Shown here: piece by piece, positions 19,101-27,329 of the stretch
How positions within the stretch are numbered: position 1 is the stretch's first letter
Layout of the letters: every line of letters begins with the position of its first letter
Source of the DNA: Brevinema_A sp051647245
Lineage (GTDB): Bacteria; Spirochaetota; Brevinematia; Brevinematales; Brevinemataceae
Assembly (NCBI GenBank): GCA_051647245.1
Contig: JBOFDS010000011.1
Coordinates: forward strand, 434,001 to 498,000
Length of the DNA stretch: 64,000 bases
Reading direction: 5' to 3'
The notes under the pieces: model-generated
Databases searched by the model: none
The model's input: the letters and a program-made list of their open reading frames with translations, nothing else
What the model was told of the DNA's origin: nothing
Position numbers and translations under genes: made by a program

Positions 19101-20481
19101 CGAAGAAACCATGAAGATGATCGAAGATACCTATGAAAGTTTCAATATCAATATGCAAGTCATCGATTACAGTCGAGGGCCTACGATTACTCGTTTTGAA
19201 ATGGAACCTCCTTCTGGTCTCAAACTTCGCACTATTTTGAATCTTCAAGATGATCTTGCGCTCCAAGCTGGGACTTCTAATATTCGTATTATTAGCCCTG
19301 TGGAGGGACGTAGCTGTATCGGTATCGAAGTACCAAACAAGATCCGTCGTCATTTCTTGTTAAGAGAACAGATAGAAAGTGTTCTTTTCCAAGAATCTCA
19401 AGCACAACTCCCTCTTATTCTTGGGGTTGATGTTGCTGGTAAAGAAGTTGTCGGCGACCTTGCAACTACTCCTCACTTGCTTATTGCAGGTACCACAGGA
19501 AGTGGTAAGAGTGTCTATGTCAATGCATTAATTATGGGGCTTCTGTACAAACTTTCTCCTGAAGACCTTCGTTTTATCATGATTGATCCTAAAATGGTGG
19601 AGCTTGAGCCTTATCGTGGTATTCCTCATTTGCTCGCTCCAATCATCACAAAACCTGAAGAAGCAATGGTTTCTTTAGCTTGGGCAGTAGAGGAAATGGA
19701 TCGCCGTTATAAGATTCTTTCTGAGCTTGGTGTGCGTAATATTAAAGAATATAAAGCTTTAGCTGAGAAATCCCCATTGAATGTTTATGAAAAACTTCCT
19801 TATATTGTGATTATCGTTGATGAATTTGCGAACCTCATGCTTCGTGCACCTAAAGATACGGAGAAAAATATTTCTCGACTTGCGTCTATGTCGCGTGCTG
19901 TAGGTATGCACCTTGTCCTTGCTACACAAAGACCTTCTGTCGATGTTGTTACAGGCGTGATCAAGGCAAATTTCCCAAGTCGTATCGCCTTCCGTGTTAG
20001 CTCCAAGATTGACTCTCGTACGATTCTTGATAAAAATGGTGCTGAAACCTTGCTTGGGCGTGGTGATATGCTCTTTATGTCCCCTGATTTCATGGATACA
20101 ATGCGTATTCAATCACCATTTGTTTCTGGCGAGGATGTGGCACGAATTGTCAACGAAATTAAGCAAAACGGTGAGCCTGATTATTTAGTCAATTTCTCCG
20201 AAATGCTCGAAAAAACCGAAGAAAAGTCCGCAAGTCCTGATGCAAATGCCTTGACCGATGCTGTTTCAGATCCTTTCTTTGAAGAGGTGCTGAGATTCGC
20301 TGTCGAGAATGGTGATATCTCTGCTTCCGGCGTGCAACGTCGTTTCCGAGTAGGATATAACAGAGCTTCTCGAATCATTGAGACGATGAAAGATCTCAAG
20401 ATCATTTCCCCACCTCCAAGTGCTGGAAAAGGTTGGATCGTCAACATCACTCCTGATGAGATCGAGGACTATCTACAATAA
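16111..20481 (+). CDS. ftsK: DNA translocase FtsK/SpoIIIE with very long acidic linker
   Basis: Septal DNA pump of 1456 aa, much longer than the usual 750-1300. There are four predicted transmembrane helices in residues 1-165. A linker of about 800 residues (roughly 170-970) follows, very rich in Glu/Asp and low in complexity. The motor occupies about 980-1370: Walker A GTTGSGKSV near residue 1127, Walker B IVIIVDEFANLM, and LATQRPSVDVVTGVIKANFPSRIAF. The C-terminal gamma winged helix (FAVENGDISASGVQRRFRVGYNRASRIIE) reads oriented chromosome sites. The start has AAGGAA upstream. The FtsK-type layout suggests a role in chromosome dimer resolution with the Xer recombinase at 29102. Confidence 0.95.
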   Translation: MFKGIIRVIVSYVFILLSALLSISLVGFSFSDLMYLTTDFNPNPHNWLGEFGLNFGSPIALFYGYGGMIWAFYSFLTGVNLLFGITPLDLIKQFIVVHILAFLLSIACSLFANDPFMAGGILGSLAASKMLTLFPNTIWIPLLLGMFLIALSFISEIPLRVIDKSRGFFHPPQDHYPSAVSDGCIGQDTDYPMMDEREIMDIYSENTIDYQIPGSAQVHDPNLFRGQDEYVALEDQPETMSVPEFLKRSRQDEDWNESPMHLSSKRLTQSETPSFLKDVDFDLISPYREQKSTSFYEKVSEAQKLDDDIAELDGMNYAPYHHINTELPEPMVKSNVLKRLSFDLSEKIDRKDDVKEIVQETIAEASLEQEIVPEENIQEISIPEQEIETEETVSEISEHEAQITAQELPQEEVLDAIDKERIKAEIANLEDLEDPQAEQKSEEVAELSPEVIPVIQHSSKFPPVADADDEVGVILPKLVTDLASSPLKTDGVPLFLENSDLSDSERLLVEGLERTQAREKESQASIKEKLQSKQKQLAQSYYEEFGHLNFDAGDLSKEISNSQGVVLENIQTPTDEPLVEEVQLPEQSNMDSNVAFRYLQDEISELKKSTSAPKTIPSILEQNPFEDIFGNSKSASVSETNFPKTTDDLQKEMMIFEEEDHIVHPPVEEVKTPIKHISTQEIVPDPAPQTEVSMPTLNNFDEWDVAQESIKEESIFTNHEPKEIIAPQSIKIAEHSGFAEDAFADLVDDEPLTEVETPTATFAPSQNNTLIEDDDDVIAVPQNALDQRLQQEALLDDDDFEEYARVVSVTPVDVDLAQESPKPNTNIEDLSEDSSDDSLLAHDIGNEIFDTPALEELQQVELPYEDEPKVQIAQITDLDQQDASLMPSINTQGHLVNNPLEFLELEDDSFNQKIEEISVEPKKHIPLDDEVFEELENEISAELPQEIYAEEDTPIHHILDEDEALPSTKEKEYIFPLVESLEPNTDMISAEQETAEIEETMKMIEDTYESFNINMQVIDYSRGPTITRFEMEPPSGLKLRTILNLQDDLALQAGTSNIRIISPVEGRSCIGIEVPNKIRRHFLLREQIESVLFQESQAQLPLILGVDVAGKEVVGDLATTPHLLIAGTTGSGKSVYVNALIMGLLYKLSPEDLRFIMIDPKMVELEPYRGIPHLLAPIITKPEEAMVSLAWAVEEMDRRYKILSELGVRNIKEYKALAEKSPLNVYEKLPYIVIIVDEFANLMLRAPKDTEKNISRLASMSRAVGMHLVLATQRPSVDVVTGVIKANFPSRIAFRVSSKIDSRTILDKNGAETLLGRGDMLFMSPDFMDTMRIQSPFVSGEDVARIVNEIKQNGEPDYLVNFSEMLEKTEEKSASPDANALTDAVSDPFFEEVLRFAVENGDISASGVQRRFRVGYNRASRIIETMKDLKIISPPPSAGKGWIVNITPDEIEDYLQ

Positions 20482-20487
20482 CAAATC

Positions 20488-20518
20488 AAAAAAGACACCT
20501 AATATTAGGTGTCTTTTT
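20488..20518. terminator. Bidirectional intrinsic terminator
   Basis: A perfect inverted repeat AAAAAGACACCTAAT / ATTAGGTGTCTTTTT. It closes ftsK on the plus strand and the convergent obg operon on the minus strand. Confidence 0.93.
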
Positions 20519-20532
20519 GTTTAAGGTTTTGA

Positions 20533-21621
20533 TTATAAATCTAATCCAATAGTAAAATCTTCAAATTCATCCTCATCTTTGTTCGGTGCTTCGAAGATGA
20601 TTTCTTCTTCATCCGCAGGGATGGATTTCCAGAAGTTAAAAAGTTCTTTTTTGAGTTCGTTGAGTCCTTCACCTGTACCCGCACTTCCAAAGAATACAAG
20701 AATTCCTTGTTTTTTGAGGTCGTTGGCAAATTCTTCAACTTCTTCCGTGATCTCAGGCATGAGGTCAATTTTGTTAAAATATACAGCAAATTGTCTTGCC
20801 GCAAGGATTTCGGAATATCGTTCTAATTCACGTCTGAGAATGAGAAATTTTTCTTTAGGAGCGTCCGTGATGTCCAATACAAAGAGCAATAGCTTTGTAC
20901 GTTCGATATGTTTCAAAAACTCTGTACCGAGTCCACGACCTTCGGAGGCACCTTCAATAAGTCCTGGAATATCCGCAATAAGAAGACCATCACCGAAAGT
21001 TTCAGGAATCATCATCCCGAGATTTGGGACGAGAGTCGTGAAGGGATAATTTGCGACTTTAGGTCTTGCATTTGTGAGACGAGACACCAAAGACGACTTC
21101 CCAGCATTAGGGAATCCTGCAAGCCCAATATGAGCGATGAGCTTGAGCTCTAAACTGAGTTCTTTAGTTTGACTTGGTTTACCTGCTTGAGCGTATTGAG
21201 GACTTTGTTTTACGGCAGTTTTGAAGTGCACGTTTCCTTTACCGCCACTTCCACCCTTTAAGACAACATATTCTGTATATTTTCCAGATAGATCCATGAG
21301 AATCTCTCGGGAGCCATCTTCATTAATAGCAGAAATAATTGTTCCAGCAGGGACTTCGAGAATCACATCCTTTCCCTTCTTCCCAAAACATTTTTCGCCT
21401 TGACCATCTTGACCGTGTTCGGCCTTGAATTTTTGACCAACGTGGTAATTTGCGAGGGTGTTGAGCTGATCGTTCACGCGGAAGATCACACTTCCACCAT
21501 CTCCACCATCACCGCCGTCAGGTCCCCCATTAGGGATAAATTTTTCTCTGTGGAAAGACACACAACCGTCTCCGCCTTTACCAGAGGTAACGACGATGTC
21601 TACTTCATCTTTAAAAATCAT
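20533..21621 (-). CDS. obgE: GTPase Obg/CgtA
   Basis: Ribosome-associated GTPase of 362 aa. The N-terminal Obg domain (about 1-158) has the Gly-rich repeats NGGPDGGDGGDGGSV and GGSGGKGNVHFKT. The G domain follows: G1 GFPNAGKSSL, G2/Switch region NYPFTTLVPNLG, G3 DIPGLIEGASEGRGLG, G4 NKID and G5 GSAGTGEG. The C-terminus is a short acidic tail, without the OCT domain found in some Gram-positive forms. It is the last gene of the dinG-ankyrin-dut-obgE operon. Confidence 0.96.
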   Translation of the reverse strand: MIFKDEVDIVVTSGKGGDGCVSFHREKFIPNGGPDGGDGGDGGSVIFRVNDQLNTLANYHVGQKFKAEHGQDGQGEKCFGKKGKDVILEVPAGTIISAINEDGSREILMDLSGKYTEYVVLKGGSGGKGNVHFKTAVKQSPQYAQAGKPSQTKELSLELKLIAHIGLAGFPNAGKSSLVSRLTNARPKVANYPFTTLVPNLGMMIPETFGDGLLIADIPGLIEGASEGRGLGTEFLKHIERTKLLLFVLDITDAPKEKFLILRRELERYSEILAARQFAVYFNKIDLMPEITEEVEEFANDLKKQGILVFFGSAGTGEGLNELKKELFNFWKSIPADEEEIIFEAPNKDEDEFEDFTIGLDL

Positions 21622-21641
21622 AATTTTGTCCTATTTTTTTC

Positions 21642-22076
21642 TTAAACTAATCCTGTACTGCCAAATCCACCCTCACCTCGTGATGTGTCGGAAAGTTCTT
21701 CAGTCATCTCAAAGTTTGCCTGTGTGACTGCTGCCAAGACCATCTGTGCAATACGCATCTGTGGGGTAATGATAAAATCTTTACCGCTAAGATTCAAGAG
21801 TAAGATCTTGATTTCTCCACGGTAATCTGCATCAATCGTGCCTGGAGCGTTTGGGATGATCAAACCTTTAGAAGCAAGTCCACTGCGAGCGCGGATTTGT
21901 ACTTCAAAGCCACTAGGAATCTCAAAAGAAAGTCCTGTTGGAACCATAGCAATTTCTCCATGAGGAATCACGAGATCTTTGCTTAATAATGCACAAAGAT
22001 CTGCTCCTGCAGAGTCTTTTGTTTGGTAGGCAGGGATTACTGCTTCGGAATGTAATTTTTTTATTTTGATTGTCAT
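21642..22076 (-). CDS. dut: dUTP diphosphatase
   Basis: Trimeric dUTPase of 144 aa that hydrolyses dUTP to dUMP, which keeps uracil out of DNA. All five family motifs are visible: AGADLCAL, RARSGLASKG, NAPGTIDADYRGEI (catalytic Asp), RIAQMVLAAV and the C-terminal arm RGEGGFGSTG. It lies between the ankyrin gene (9 bp upstream) and obgE (20 bp downstream). Confidence 0.96.
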   Translation of the reverse strand: MTIKIKKLHSEAVIPAYQTKDSAGADLCALLSKDLVIPHGEIAMVPTGLSFEIPSGFEVQIRARSGLASKGLIIPNAPGTIDADYRGEIKILLLNLSGKDFIITPQMRIAQMVLAAVTQANFEMTEELSDTSRGEGGFGSTGLV

Positions 22077-22085
22077 GAGTGGTCC

Positions 22086-22856
22086 TTAATCTTTTTCCAA
22101 GTTTCTAAATTCTAAGTATTCATTGATGAGCTTCGGAATTTCTTTGTCTTCTTGTGCTTCCGCAAGCATAAGAGCTGTTTCTTTGTTTTTGTCCTCGATT
22201 AAAGGATCAATCCCTAATTCTGTAACAAAACGAATAATTTCAAGATTCCCTCCTTCCACAGCGTGATGGAGTAGGGTGCTTTTGAATTTATCTTTTAGGT
22301 AGATGTTTGATCCGCGTTTGATGAAATAACGGAACATGTCATAATTACCTGAATTGGCTGCCCAAAGAAGAGCTGTGATGCCATTTTTGTTGATGTAGTG
22401 CATATTAGCACCATGTCGAATCAAAAAATCTACAATATTCAGATTATCGACCTGAAGACCATAAAAGAGAGGGGTAGCTCCCGTTTTTTTATTCCCGAGA
22501 TTGATGTTTGCACCAGCATTGAGGAGTGTTTTTGTGAGCTCAACACTCTCTACTTGAATAGCGATGATAAGAGGCGTATCCCCAGCTTTATCGTGGCTGT
22601 TGATTTTTGCTCCTTTCTCTATCAAGAGGCTTGTTATAGCGCGGTTTTTACGATTGATGGCATATCCAAGAGCTGAATATCCGTATTTATCTCGAAGATT
22701 AACATTGAATTTTGGGTTTTTGTTCAAAAAAGTTTTGAGTGTTTTGACAGAATCTTTTTTGACAATATTAAAAAATCGCTCAGAGCTATTTGAAAAGAGC
22801 AAAGAGCTTTGAAAAATCATGACAAGAGCAAGAGAAAGTTTTAGGATGTGAGTCAT
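22086..22856 (-). CDS. Secreted ankyrin-repeat protein
   Basis: A 256-aa protein with an N-terminal signal peptide (LKLSLALVMIFQSSLLFS) and about six ankyrin repeats, such as YGYSALGYAINRKNRAITSLLIEKGAKIN, AGDTPLIIAIQ, TGATPLFYGLQVDNLNIVDFLIRHGAN and NGITALLWAANSGNYDMFRYFI. Export to the periplasm and protein binding are likely. The partner is unknown. Its ATG overlaps the stop codon of the helicase gene (TAATG), so translation is coupled. Confidence 0.85.
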   Translation of the reverse strand: MTHILKLSLALVMIFQSSLLFSNSSERFFNIVKKDSVKTLKTFLNKNPKFNVNLRDKYGYSALGYAINRKNRAITSLLIEKGAKINSHDKAGDTPLIIAIQVESVELTKTLLNAGANINLGNKKTGATPLFYGLQVDNLNIVDFLIRHGANMHYINKNGITALLWAANSGNYDMFRYFIKRGSNIYLKDKFKSTLLHHAVEGGNLEIIRFVTELGIDPLIEDKNKETALMLAEAQEDKEIPKLINEYLEFRNLEKD

Positions 22857-25345
22857 TATTTTCTCCTAGTTGCATTTTTCATAAAGAATTGATAAACGCC
22901 TTCTAAAATCTGTTTTGGTGAGGAATAGAGCGACTCTGCAGGTAATGCTGCGTTGACGAAGTTCCGTCCGTAGGATTTGGAGAAGATCCGTCCATCCAGT
23001 ACGATCAACACTCCTCTATCTTTTTTTGAGCGGATCAGGCGACCGATACCTTGTTTGTATTTTAGTACGGCACGCGGCACAGAATATTCACTAAAAGGAT
23101 TTTGTCCATTTTCTTCCATGATTTTGAAGATTGCTTTGTTTAGAGGGTTACTCGGGCTGTCAAATGGTAATTTGTCGATGATTACCAATCGAAGGTTATC
23201 CCCAGGAACGTCTATCCCCTCCCAAAAACTTGAAGTGGCAAAAAGGACGGCATAATCTTTACTGCGTATGGTGTTGAGTAGGTGATCACGAGAATGGTCG
23301 CCTTGCTTGACTGGGAGCAAGCCCGCATCTTCAAATTCTTTGGCAAGGAATTGATAAGCTGCATTCATGGTTTTGTAGGAAGTGAATAGGATTAGTGTCC
23401 CACCCCCAGCAATAAATACCGCTTCACGAACGAGTTCCCACTTTTCTTTTTCTTGCTGACCGAAGGCGATGTGATTTTCATTGACCACAAATACTTTCAT
23501 CTGATTTTTGTAATCAAATGGGCTCGGAAGTGAAATAGAATCAACGCGATTTGGTTCTGCATATTCTAGTCCAATATTTTTAGAAAAGAAATCAAAAGAT
23601 TTATTTACGGAAAGTGTTGCTGAAGAAAGAATAGAAAAGTCTTTAGGTCTGAAGACATGTTTAGATAAGAAATCTCCTACCAGAGCAGGCCCTGCAGAGA
23701 AGGTAGCCTGCCTAAACCCAAGCTCCATCTGACGAACAGCAAGATGTTCATTATCGAGATCTTCAAAGATATTTTTGAATGTTTGTCGGATTTCGTTGAG
23801 GGCTTGGTTGTGGATATCGATCACGCGAAGGATCTCGAGAACACGTTCTTCCTTAAAAGATTCCTGCGCTAGACTGAGTAATTTGGTGATATTCATATCG
23901 ATATAACGCACTTTGTCGAAAACTTCTTCGAGAATCTTCAAGCCCATACGCCACTCTTGTTTCATAAGCTCGGCTTTGTTAATTTCTAGGGATGGAGTAG
24001 GGCTGTTTGCAAATAATTGCATGAATTCTTCATCTTTTACACGGATTAAACTATTCAAATCTAAAATCTCATGTGTTGCTTTGTGAAAGAGCTCAAATAA
24101 ATCAGGATGCCTCTCCAAAGCCGTTCTATCGTGCAAAAGACTGAGCTGACCGAAGGTTTTGTTACCTCTTTTTCGGTACAAACGAGATAATCGCCAAGTG
24201 ATAGACCCAAAAGAAAAACTTTGAGCCATGGCGTTGAGGGTGATCTGAGGTAGGTTATGAGCCTCATCCAGCACCACTCCAGAAAAATGAGGGATTGTCG
24301 TCATGAAGCCTGAATTGTCGTCAATCGCTGCAAGCAAGAGAGCATGGTTCCCAATAATAATATGAGATGCCTCTGCCGTCATACGAGCTTTATAATAAAA
24401 ACAATCTGTATAAAAGGGACATTCTTTACGTGGGCAATTTGGTGTTGATGCAGAAAGTTCTTCCCAAAGATCATTAGAGATCTGTTGAGGGATTTCGCCT
24501 CGGAGACCTTCTTCTGTTTGATGTGCCCAAATCTTTACCATATCGATTTGATGATCGACAATAGATGTGTCGTCGAAGAGAGACTCTTTTTTTTCTTGAT
24601 CATGTTCGAGGTCATCAAGTCCTTTCAAACAAAGATAATTGGATCTTCCCACCAGTACCGCAAAACGAGGTCTTATCCCTGTAACACGCTCAACAAGCAC
24701 ACTCACAAGCTCAGCGTCTTTTTTGGCGATCTGACTTTGTAGGGTGATGGTGTGTGTCGAAATAAACACACGTTTATCTGATAACACTGCCCAAATTGTC
24801 GTTGGGATAAGGTAGGATAATGATTTTCCTGTCCCTGTACCAGCTTCTGCGAGGAAGATTTTATCATTGTTAATGGTATCAATAATCTTAGAAACAAGCT
24901 GTTCCTGCTCTGGACGCTCTTCATAGCTACCGATTAGTTCTTGAAGAGCACCATCTTTTTGAAAAATCGAGAGGACTTGTTCTTCTTGAAGGAAAACACG
25001 AACTTTAGGTTTGTAGACGATGTTGACTTCGCTACAATCATTATTAATAATATAAAATCCGAGCTTTTTTGTGGCAAGGAGCGATGCTATATTAATATCG
25101 GGATTAGATGCACGGAGGTCGCCTGATGGGTGATTGTGAATAACGACGTCGCCTTTCAATCCATCAGCAAGAGGTGCGGGGACGGACTCGTCATTACCAT
25201 AGGCAATGGGTTCAAATTCCGTAATTGTGCCGTTTCTATCTACCCAGCCAATGAAGAAAACTTCTGCTCCACCGTGTTCGGCAATGATTTGAGACATGGA
25301 TTCTTGTACAGAGGGATGAAAAAAGGATGAGGTGGATTGGTTCAA
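22856..25345 (-). CDS. dinG: DinG-type Fe-S helicase with N-terminal JAB/MPN domain
   Basis: An XPD/DinG-family superfamily 2 helicase of 829 aa that unwinds DNA with a 5'-3' polarity in characterised members. An N-terminal JAB/MPN-like domain (about residues 1-120) carries VVIHNHPSGDLRASNPD, the H-x-H-P-S-G metalloprotease-like motif also seen in RadC. The helicase part has Walker A EAGTGTGKSLSYL, an Fe-S cluster set (NYLCLKGL, then CPRKECPFYTDC), the box VVLDEAHNLPQ and the C-terminal LFATSSFWEGIDVPG and IGRLIRS. I place the start at the TTG at 25345, which has AAGGAG six bases upstream. A GTG at 25390 lies within the promoter. Confidence 0.88.
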   Translation of the reverse strand: MNQSTSSFFHPSVQESMSQIIAEHGGAEVFFIGWVDRNGTITEFEPIAYGNDESVPAPLADGLKGDVVIHNHPSGDLRASNPDINIASLLATKKLGFYIINNDCSEVNIVYKPKVRVFLQEEQVLSIFQKDGALQELIGSYEERPEQEQLVSKIIDTINNDKIFLAEAGTGTGKSLSYLIPTTIWAVLSDKRVFISTHTITLQSQIAKKDAELVSVLVERVTGIRPRFAVLVGRSNYLCLKGLDDLEHDQEKKESLFDDTSIVDHQIDMVKIWAHQTEEGLRGEIPQQISNDLWEELSASTPNCPRKECPFYTDCFYYKARMTAEASHIIIGNHALLLAAIDDNSGFMTTIPHFSGVVLDEAHNLPQITLNAMAQSFSFGSITWRLSRLYRKRGNKTFGQLSLLHDRTALERHPDLFELFHKATHEILDLNSLIRVKDEEFMQLFANSPTPSLEINKAELMKQEWRMGLKILEEVFDKVRYIDMNITKLLSLAQESFKEERVLEILRVIDIHNQALNEIRQTFKNIFEDLDNEHLAVRQMELGFRQATFSAGPALVGDFLSKHVFRPKDFSILSSATLSVNKSFDFFSKNIGLEYAEPNRVDSISLPSPFDYKNQMKVFVVNENHIAFGQQEKEKWELVREAVFIAGGGTLILFTSYKTMNAAYQFLAKEFEDAGLLPVKQGDHSRDHLLNTIRSKDYAVLFATSSFWEGIDVPGDNLRLVIIDKLPFDSPSNPLNKAIFKIMEENGQNPFSEYSVPRAVLKYKQGIGRLIRSKKDRGVLIVLDGRIFSKSYGRNFVNAALPAESLYSSPKQILEGVYQFFMKNATRRK

Positions 25346-25370
25346 AAGTTTCTCCTTAGAAATACCAAAT

Positions 25371-25399
25371 ATTATACTATATTCTGTCACTTGTTACAA
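25371..25399 (-). promoter_or_regulatory. Promoter for the dinG-ankyrin-dut-obgE operon
   Basis: On the minus strand, TTGTAA (25399-25394), 17 bp and TATAAT (25376-25371). Transcription would start near 25364, about 19 nt before the TTG start codon. This placement argues against translation from the GTG at 25390. Confidence 0.7.
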
Positions 25400-25415
25400 G
25401 TTGACGGCAAATAAA

Positions 25416-25439
25416 ATACCCTGTCTTAAGACAGGGTAT
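25416..25439 (-). terminator. Intrinsic terminator of the EAL-HDOD gene
   Basis: The inverted repeat ATACCCTGTCTT / AAGACAGGGTAT is followed on the minus strand by TTTTATTT. It sits 5 bp after the gene's stop codon and upstream of the next promoter. Confidence 0.88.
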
Positions 25440-25444
25440 GGGGT

Positions 25445-26683
25445 TTAATTAGAAGTGAGCTGAGAAGAGAATTTCCAAGCTTCCATCACGAAATCATTTA
25501 AATCGTGGATGGTGATTTTTAGGTCATAACATAGAGCACAAATGACTTTATAATCTTTTTTCTCGTGAGCCTCAATTAATGCTAAAATATCTCCAAGAAG
25601 ACCTTTTTTGGATAAGATTGCATCACGTATGATTTGATCTACATTTACTTCGTCAAGTATTTCTTCAATGGGCATATGCAAAACAACAGATGCCATAGAC
25701 AGAAGACCTGTTAAAAAAGCCTCATCAACATGCTGTCTAGCGATGGGGTTAGGACATTTTTTGGCAATAAGTTCTGCTATAATTGCTCGCTGAGAAGCGG
25801 CTAAAAATATAGGATCTGCTTCCATTGTAAATTTATGACGATTCTTATTTTGAGAATAAATTGTCAATAAAAGCCAATTCATGATGGTTTTTTTCCCTAA
25901 AAGAGAGATGGTTTGCCTGATAGAAGTGATCTTTTGGACAGGGGCAACACTGGCAGAATTGATGAGTTTTAATAGCGATATAGAAATGTCTGGGAATTTT
26001 TTTATTTCCGATTCTATTGTATTGATATCAGCATCTCCAAGACATAAACGATAAAGATCAATCACGCCCTGCATATTTAAAGGCACTCCGCGACCTTCTA
26101 CAATTTCTGGGATCATAAAGAAGTATCCCTGGAAGTAATCAAAATCCATATTGAAGAAAGTTTCAAACATTTCTTGATCTTCTACTTTTTCGGCGAGCAA
26201 TCTTACGTTAAATTTACGGAGTTTTTTTAGACTTTGTTGGATATTTTCGATACTGTTTAGTAAAACGTCGATTTTAACAATATCAACTTCTTCTAGTACA
26301 GGTGCCCAATATTCAATATTTTGCGGAGTACAAATAAAATCATCCAAGGCAAAAGTATATCCTTTTGATTTGAAGTCACGAATTAAAGCGACCATTTCCT
26401 CTGAGGGTTCTTGATTTTCTAAAATTTCAATCACAATTGATTTTGGATCTAAAATACTCAGTAAATCCATTTTGAGCATATCGATGCCAATATTGATAAA
26501 TCCTTTCTTGTTACCGAGAATTTTTTGGGAATCAAATATAGACAATAAACTAGACACAACGCTTGCAGTTGCTTTGGTATCTGAGACAACCGTATCCTTA
26601 TCAATAGAACGGAACAATAGTTCATAAGCAATAACTTTTTGTTCACGATCAAGAATAGATTGCTTACCCAATATTACGTTCAT
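25445..26683 (-). CDS. EAL-HDOD domain signalling protein (YuxH/CdgJ type)
   Basis: Protein of 412 aa with an N-terminal EAL-like domain (about 1-200) and a C-terminal HDOD domain (about 200-400, FPDISISLLKLINSA, ITSIRQTISLLGKKTIMNWLLL). EAL landmarks present are VIAYELLFR (the ELL variant of the signature), VIEILENQEPSEE, YTFALDDFI, VDIVKIDVLL and LLAEKVE. The catalytic core is partly kept, so c-di-GMP binding or hydrolysis is possible but unproven. Related YuxH/CdgJ proteins affect motility. The ATG at 26683 has AGAGG eight bases upstream and suits the promoter; an ATG at 26737 lies on the -10 box. Confidence 0.85.
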   Translation of the reverse strand: MNVILGKQSILDREQKVIAYELLFRSIDKDTVVSDTKATASVVSSLLSIFDSQKILGNKKGFINIGIDMLKMDLLSILDPKSIVIEILENQEPSEEMVALIRDFKSKGYTFALDDFICTPQNIEYWAPVLEEVDIVKIDVLLNSIENIQQSLKKLRKFNVRLLAEKVEDQEMFETFFNMDFDYFQGYFFMIPEIVEGRGVPLNMQGVIDLYRLCLGDADINTIESEIKKFPDISISLLKLINSASVAPVQKITSIRQTISLLGKKTIMNWLLLTIYSQNKNRHKFTMEADPIFLAASQRAIIAELIAKKCPNPIARQHVDEAFLTGLLSMASVVLHMPIEEILDEVNVDQIIRDAILSKKGLLGDILALIEAHEKKDYKVICALCYDLKITIHDLNDFVMEAWKFSSQLTSN

Positions 26684-26737
26684 TAGAGCAGCCTCTTTTC
26701 TAAGACAAATTATTAAAATAATAATTTTATTACTCAT

Positions 26738-26767
26738 ATTATATACTTATTTTAGTAAATATATCAA
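26738..26767 (-). promoter_or_regulatory. Promoter for the EAL-HDOD gene
   Basis: On the minus strand, TTGATA (26767-26762), an 18-bp spacer and TATAAT (26743-26738). The predicted transcript starts near 26731, with a leader of about 48 nt to the ATG at 26683. Confidence 0.7.
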
Positions 26768-26834
26768 CACTTTGACTTGTATTTTTTAAAAAAAATTATT
26801 CTTTTTTCAAGTTTTTAATTTAGATGACGATATA

Positions 26835-26843
26835 TGATATAAT
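26835..26843 (+). promoter_or_regulatory. Extended -10 promoter for the 26877 gene cluster
   Basis: TGATATAAT is an extended -10 (TGn plus a perfect TATAAT at 26838-26843). The -35 region is poor, as often seen with extended -10 promoters. It lies 33 bp before the ATG at 26877. Confidence 0.55.
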
Positions 26844-26876
26844 GATCATTTTAAATCTTGTGGAGTCTGTGATTCG

Positions 26877-27329
26877 ATGCCTTATAAAAAACTTTTAGTG
26901 ATTCTTATCTACATTTCTGTTGGCTGGATGATTGTCGGTTTTGTTTTTGGTAATTCTGGTATTCTTTACAATATCAAACAGTCTCAACGTATTATTGATC
27001 TTTCAGAAAGGGTTTGGAAGTCACGTATTGAAATTGAGGAAATGACTCGAGAGTATGCTGAGCTTGTGGAAATGAAAACCCCTTCTCAAGCATTTTTAAT
27101 TGATCAAGGGCGAAAAACAGAAGATCTATTGGTTTTCAAGATCAAAGACCCTATCACCACCCCTCAAAAAAATAAAAAAATCTTACAAGTTTTAGAAGAA
27201 GATAAAAAATCTTTTATATATGCAGGTATTTTTGCTGCATTGTTTTTACTTGTTGGTTGGATAGCGATCCCTCACATTGTGAAAAATCGTAAAACTTTAG
27301 AATCAGGAGACTCCGATGATCGTCTATAA
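26877..27329 (+). CDS. Small membrane protein with two TM segments and a coiled coil
   Basis: Not recognised. A protein of 150 aa with an N-terminal transmembrane helix (LLVILIYISVGWMIVGFVFG), a charged helical middle that looks like a short coiled coil (SQRIIDLSERVWKSRIEIEEMTREYAELVEM), and a second membrane helix near the C-terminus (FIYAGIFAALFLLVGWIAI). The middle should be periplasmic. The layout recalls septum or divisome proteins of the FtsL/DivIC type, but there is no clear family match. Its end overlaps the next gene by 14 bp, so the two probably act together. Confidence 0.6.
   Translation: MPYKKLLVILIYISVGWMIVGFVFGNSGILYNIKQSQRIIDLSERVWKSRIEIEEMTREYAELVEMKTPSQAFLIDQGRKTEDLLVFKIKDPITTPQKNKKILQVLEEDKKSFIYAGIFAALFLLVGWIAIPHIVKNRKTLESGDSDDRL

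Noticed and set aside
25346..25390. GTG at 25390 as the start of the helicase gene
   Set aside because: The -10 box TATAAT at 25376-25371 lies downstream of this GTG, so the main transcript would not contain it. The TTG at 25345 has an ideal AAGGAG.
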